Shown in pieces: positions 60,854 to 64,000 of a stretch of DNA of 64,000 bases. The notes below the pieces were generated by a model that was given only the letters and a program-made list of their open reading frames with translations, was not told where the DNA came from and did not search any database. Numbering within the stretch: the stretch's first letter is position 1; every line of letters begins with the position of its first letter. The translations under genes were made by a program, and so were the position numbers. Source of the DNA: Clostridium peptidivorans (GTDB taxonomy: Bacteria > Bacillota > Clostridia > Clostridiales > Clostridiaceae); NCBI RefSeq assembly GCF_900205925.1, contig NZ_OAOD01000003.1, forward strand, positions 186,001 to 250,000, given 5' to 3'.

Positions 60854-62257
60854 ATGGAAAATCTAATTCAAATCTTTAACAAAATCGACTCAATAGTATG
60901 GGGAACACCCTTACTAATTCTTCTTGTGGGAACAGGAATTTATCTTACACTAAGACTTAAATGTCTACAAATTTCAAAACTTCCATTAGCATTTAAATAT
61001 TTATTTTCTAAAGAAGATGGAGATAATTCAGGTAAAGGTGATGTTACAAGCTTTCAGGCGTTGTGTACAGCACTTGCTGCAACTATTGGTACAGGTAATA
61101 TAGTAGGTGTAGCCACTGCGATAAAGGCTGGAGGACCAGGAGCATTATTTTGGATGTGGATGGCAGCTTTCTTTGGAATGGCTACAAAATATGCAGAAGG
61201 ATTACTTGCTGTAAAATACAGAGTAATAGATAAGAATGGTCAAATGTCTGGTGGACCTATGTATTATATAGAAAGAGGACTTAAAAACAAATGGATGGCT
61301 AAGCTATTTGCTATATTTGGAATAGGAGTAGCTTACTTTGGAATAGGAACTTTTGCACAAATAAATGCAATAACTGAATCTCTAAAGGATTCATATAATG
61401 TGCCAACTATTACTACAGGATTTGTAATAACTTTCTTGGTTGCAATGGTTACTTTAGGTGGTATTAAAAGTATAGCAAGAGTATCGGAAAAGATAGTTCC
61501 ATTTATGGCTATAATGTATATAATTGCAACATTAACAATACTTGCTTTAAATATTAAGCTAGTACCAGGAGCTTTGCTACTTGTTATAAAAAGTGCATTT
61601 ACTCCTAGTGCAGCAGTGGGCGGATTCTTAGGTGCTACAGTTAAACAGGCTATCCAAAATGGTGTGGCAAGAGGAGTGTTTTCAAATGAATCAGGACTTG
61701 GAAGTGCACCTATTGCAGCAGCCGCAGCAAAGACAAAATCCTGTGTAAGACAAGGCCTTATATCTATGACAGGAACATTTATAGATACTATATTAATATG
61801 TACAATGACAGGTATAACCTTAATTTTAACAGGAGCATGGAAATCAGATTTAGCAGGAGCTGCTATGACAAATGCAGCATTTACACAAGGTATGCCTATA
61901 GAAGCTTTGGGAAAATTTATAATAACTATAGGACTTATGTTCTTTGCATTCACAACTATATTAGGATGGAATTATTATGGTGAAAGATGTGCAGAATATT
62001 TATTTGGAGCAAAGGGAGTAAAACCTTATAGATATATATTTATAGCAATTGTAGCGGTTGGAGGATTGTCTATATTAAAGTTAGATTTAATATGGATAAT
62101 TGCAGATATAGTTAATGGACTTATGGCTATACCTAATTTAATAGCATTAATAGGATTAAGCCCTGTAGTGATTAATGAGACAAAACTTTACTTTGAAAAA
62201 TTAAAAATTGAAGAAAATCCAGAGGATGAAGATATAATAATGTCTAAGGCATTGTAA
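60854..62257 (+). CDS. alanine/glycine:cation symporter (AGCS family)
   Basis: The 467-residue protein imports alanine or glycine with Na+. It has about ten to eleven membrane helices and the family motifs ALCTALAATIGTGNIVGVAT, GGPGALFWMWMAAFFGMATK, GGPMYYIERGL and FSNESGLGSAPIAAAAAKT. ATG 60854 follows AGGAGGATGG; an in-frame ATG at 60719 lies inside the riboswitch and is rejected. Control by the glycine riboswitch suggests glycine as a substrate. Confidence 0.93.
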   Translation: MENLIQIFNKIDSIVWGTPLLILLVGTGIYLTLRLKCLQISKLPLAFKYLFSKEDGDNSGKGDVTSFQALCTALAATIGTGNIVGVATAIKAGGPGALFWMWMAAFFGMATKYAEGLLAVKYRVIDKNGQMSGGPMYYIERGLKNKWMAKLFAIFGIGVAYFGIGTFAQINAITESLKDSYNVPTITTGFVITFLVAMVTLGGIKSIARVSEKIVPFMAIMYIIATLTILALNIKLVPGALLLVIKSAFTPSAAVGGFLGATVKQAIQNGVARGVFSNESGLGSAPIAAAAAKTKSCVRQGLISMTGTFIDTILICTMTGITLILTGAWKSDLAGAAMTNAAFTQGMPIEALGKFIITIGLMFFAFTTILGWNYYGERCAEYLFGAKGVKPYRYIFIAIVAVGGLSILKLDLIWIIADIVNGLMAIPNLIALIGLSPVVINETKLYFEKLKIEENPEDEDIIMSKAL

Positions 62258-62265
62258 TGTATAAA

Positions 62266-62325
62266 AGCCTCCTATGTAGTTGATATATATAGTGAATATA
62301 TTAACTACATAGGAGGTTTTTATTT
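62266..62325 (+). terminator. terminator after the AGCS gene
   Basis: CCTCCTATGTAGTT and AACTACATAGGAGG form a 14-bp perfect stem with a long AT-rich loop that can pair further, followed by TTTTTATTTATTT. Confidence 0.8.
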
Positions 62326-62338
62326 ATTTGCGAACATT
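62326..62338 (+). promoter_or_regulatory. candidate PurR box
   Basis: ATTTGCGAACATT matches the PurBox consensus AWWWCCGAACWWT at 12 of 13 positions, upstream of a purine permease. Weaker matches lie near 62371 (CACGAATAAT) and, reversed, near 62456 (GTTCGTGATTAT). No purine riboswitch aptamer is visible. Confidence 0.35.
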
Positions 62339-62403
62339 AGTTATAAAAATGTTGCGAAAAACACCGTATACACGAATAATAATAATAAATTTGAAAAGCA
62401 ATG

Positions 62404-62432
62404 TTGACAGAGTATAAAAATAATGCTAATAT
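62404..62432 (+). promoter_or_regulatory. SigA-type promoter of the purine permease
   Basis: TTGACA (62404-62409), a 17-bp spacer and TAATAT (62427-62432). A leader of about 65 nt precedes the ATG. Confidence 0.7.
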
Positions 62433-62503
62433 TAGGTTGGAAATTATAATATATCGTTCGTGATTATGAGAAGATTATAAGTGATTATAAGGAGGATTAA
62501 ATA

Positions 62504-63949
62504 ATGCAGCAGTTAAAAGAAGAAAGATATGATCAAAAACCATCTAAAGGTTTTTTAGATTCATTTTTTAAATTAAGTGAAAATGGAACTAATGTAAAAA
62601 CTGAAATTATAGCAGGTATTACTACTTTTATAACAATGGCGTATATAATATTTGTAAATCCAGGAATACTTATGCAAGCAGGAATGAATACACAAGGGCT
62701 TTTAGGGGAAGCAGCAGTAAAAGCAGGAATTAGCGCTTTAAATGATCCAATGGTTGCTTCAGTTTTTGCAGCTACATGTATCTCAGCAGCAGTCGGTACA
62801 TTTATAATGGGGATATATGCAAATGTTCCTTTTGCCCAAGCTCCAGGAATGGGACTTAATGCTTTCTTTACATTCAGCGTTTGTCTTGGAATGGGATATA
62901 CTTGGCAGCAAGCATTAGCAGCAGTATTTATTTCAGGTATTTTATTTATTATACTTACATTAACAAGTGTAAGAGAAATGATAGTAGATGCAATACCTAC
63001 TAACTTAAAATTTGCAATTTCTGGTGGTATAGGATTATTCATTGCTTTAATAGGATTTAAGAGTGGTGGAATAATAGTAGCAAATCCCGCAACTTTAGTT
63101 GGTTTTGGAGACTTTATGGCGCCAAACACTATACTTACTTTGATTGGAGTTACGATAACGGCAATACTCATGTCTAGAAACGTAAAAGGTTCAATACTTA
63201 TTGGTATTTTATTAACTACTATTATAGGTATTCCATTAGGGGTTACTAAAACTGTTCCATTAACTCAGCTTGTAAGTGCACCGCCTTCTTTAAGTCATAC
63301 TTTTTTACAATTAGATTTAGCAGGATTATTAAATATAGGACAACATGGATTATTTAAGGCTATTTTAAATGTACTTATGGTTGTTATATCCTTCAGCCTT
63401 GTAGATATGTTTGATACAATTGGAACATTAGTTGGAACAGCTCAAAAGGCAAATATGTTAGATGAGAACGGAAAAATGAAAAACATGAATAAGGCGTTAC
63501 TTTCTGATGCAGTAGCTACTACAACAGGAGCGTTGCTTGGGACAAGTACTGTTACAACTTTCGTAGAATCCACTGCTGGTATTTCAGAAGGTGGAAGAAC
63601 AGGACTTACTTCTGTAGTAACAGGAATAATGTTCTTGGTTGCAATGTTCTTTACAGGACTTGTAGGAATAGTTCCAGCAGAAGCAACTGCTCCAGCTTTA
63701 ATAGTAGTTGGGGTACTAATGATGGGGGCAGTAACTAATATAAACTTTAATGATTTTACAGAAGCTTTACCAGCATTCTTTACAATATCAATAATGCCAT
63801 TTAGCTACAGTATAGCAAATGGAATAGCAGCAGGAATTATATTTTACCCAATAGTTAAAATAGTAACTGGAAGAAGAAAAGAAGTTCATCCAATAGTATA
63901 TATTTTAGCAGCATTATTTATATTAAGATTTACAATACTTCCTAAGTAA
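62504..63949 (+). CDS. NCS2 family purine permease (guanine/hypoxanthine type)
   Basis: The 481-residue protein has about twelve to fourteen membrane helices. It shows EIIAGITTFITMAYIIFVNP near the start, AQAPGMGLNAFFTFSVCLGM, FSLVDMFDTIGTLVGTA and GTSTVTTFVESTAGISEGG, the substrate and Na+/H+ coupling motifs of the AzgA/PbuG branch. It likely imports hypoxanthine, guanine or adenine. The AAGGAGG site is strong. The last 51 bases of the window hold no gene. Confidence 0.92.
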   Translation: MQQLKEERYDQKPSKGFLDSFFKLSENGTNVKTEIIAGITTFITMAYIIFVNPGILMQAGMNTQGLLGEAAVKAGISALNDPMVASVFAATCISAAVGTFIMGIYANVPFAQAPGMGLNAFFTFSVCLGMGYTWQQALAAVFISGILFIILTLTSVREMIVDAIPTNLKFAISGGIGLFIALIGFKSGGIIVANPATLVGFGDFMAPNTILTLIGVTITAILMSRNVKGSILIGILLTTIIGIPLGVTKTVPLTQLVSAPPSLSHTFLQLDLAGLLNIGQHGLFKAILNVLMVVISFSLVDMFDTIGTLVGTAQKANMLDENGKMKNMNKALLSDAVATTTGALLGTSTVTTFVESTAGISEGGRTGLTSVVTGIMFLVAMFFTGLVGIVPAEATAPALIVVGVLMMGAVTNINFNDFTEALPAFFTISIMPFSYSIANGIAAGIIFYPIVKIVTGRRKEVHPIVYILAALFILRFTILPK

Positions 63950-64000
63950 TTTTACGACATTTTTAATATTGAAACTATCGTATGGGATTTGCATCTAAGA

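Noticed and set aside
61333-63171. Long open frames antisense to the AGCS and NCS2 genes
   Set aside because: They lack ribosome binding sites, mirror the codon pattern of strong membrane protein genes on the other strand, and encode no recognisable protein.

Overview
The window is AT-rich, low-GC DNA with strong AGGAGG-type ribosome binding sites. It carries a PBSX/Xkd-like contractile-tail prophage, a clostridial trimeric [FeFe]-hydrogenase operon, CWB2 cell-wall repeats and a tandem glycine riboswitch. Together these point to an anaerobic Firmicute of the genus Clostridium or a close relative; the species cannot be fixed from sequence alone. About 58 percent (bases 1 to roughly 36.5-38.5 kb) is a temperate myovirus prophage whose left end, with integrase and repressor, lies outside the window. 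The rest is host chromosome.

Prophage, left to right. 1-8.1 kb is a replication and nucleotide-metabolism module: 5'-truncated family B DNA polymerase, a degenerate FolD-like protein, a PP-loop PAPS-reductase-like protein, an Nmad1/DUF1599 protein, an all-alpha dUTPase, a prim-pol/D5 helicase, a DUF4406 protein and several small proteins. 8.13-8.46 kb is a gene-free tract with about eleven TGTTACA/TGTAACA repeats in both orientations (candidate origin or operator cluster), next to an ArpU/RinA-like late activator. terS (9.06 kb) and terL (12.28 kb) are separated by a 2.8 kb cassette: a 28-bp dyad, a small serine recombinase, a soluble 299-aa protein and a four-helix membrane protein. I read this as a candidate RexAB/Kiwa-type exclusion or defence module, the best candidate here for an undescribed system.

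14-36.5 kb holds portal, a MuF head protein fused to an EndoU-like nuclease toxin followed by a probable immunity gene, scaffold, decoration, capsid, connectors, sheath, tube, tail chaperones with a clear A AAA AAC -1 frameshift, tape measure, baseplate, fibres, a Kelch-like propeller protein, XkdX, XhlA, holin and a glucosaminidase endolysin. Independent cargo units interrupt this operon: a minus-strand 60-aa gene at 21.1 kb, whose neighbour has lost a standard start codon, and a promoter-gene-terminator unit at 24.3 kb. A 506-aa duplicated zinc-ribbon protein on the minus strand follows the lysis genes.

Host part. 38.8-44.6 kb is an envelope cluster: VanY-like carboxypeptidase, NAGPA-domain phosphodiester glycosidase, a membrane-anchored protein, histidine kinase, lipoprotein and OmpR-type regulator; a shared upstream box suggests local control. 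Then come MscL, a FUSC-like protein, serine dehydratase alpha subunit, a CWB2 cell-wall protein and a CNNM/CorC protein. At 51.5-58.6 kb a sensory (group C) [FeFe] hydrogenase plus SpoIIE-type phosphatase faces a convergent hydC-hydB-hydA operon for an electron-bifurcating hydrogenase, suggesting H2/redox sensing beside the enzyme. The right end carries a metallophosphoesterase, an ECF S-component, a glycine-riboswitch-controlled AGCS symporter and an NCS2 purine permease. I saw no tRNA, rRNA, CRISPR array or insertion sequence.
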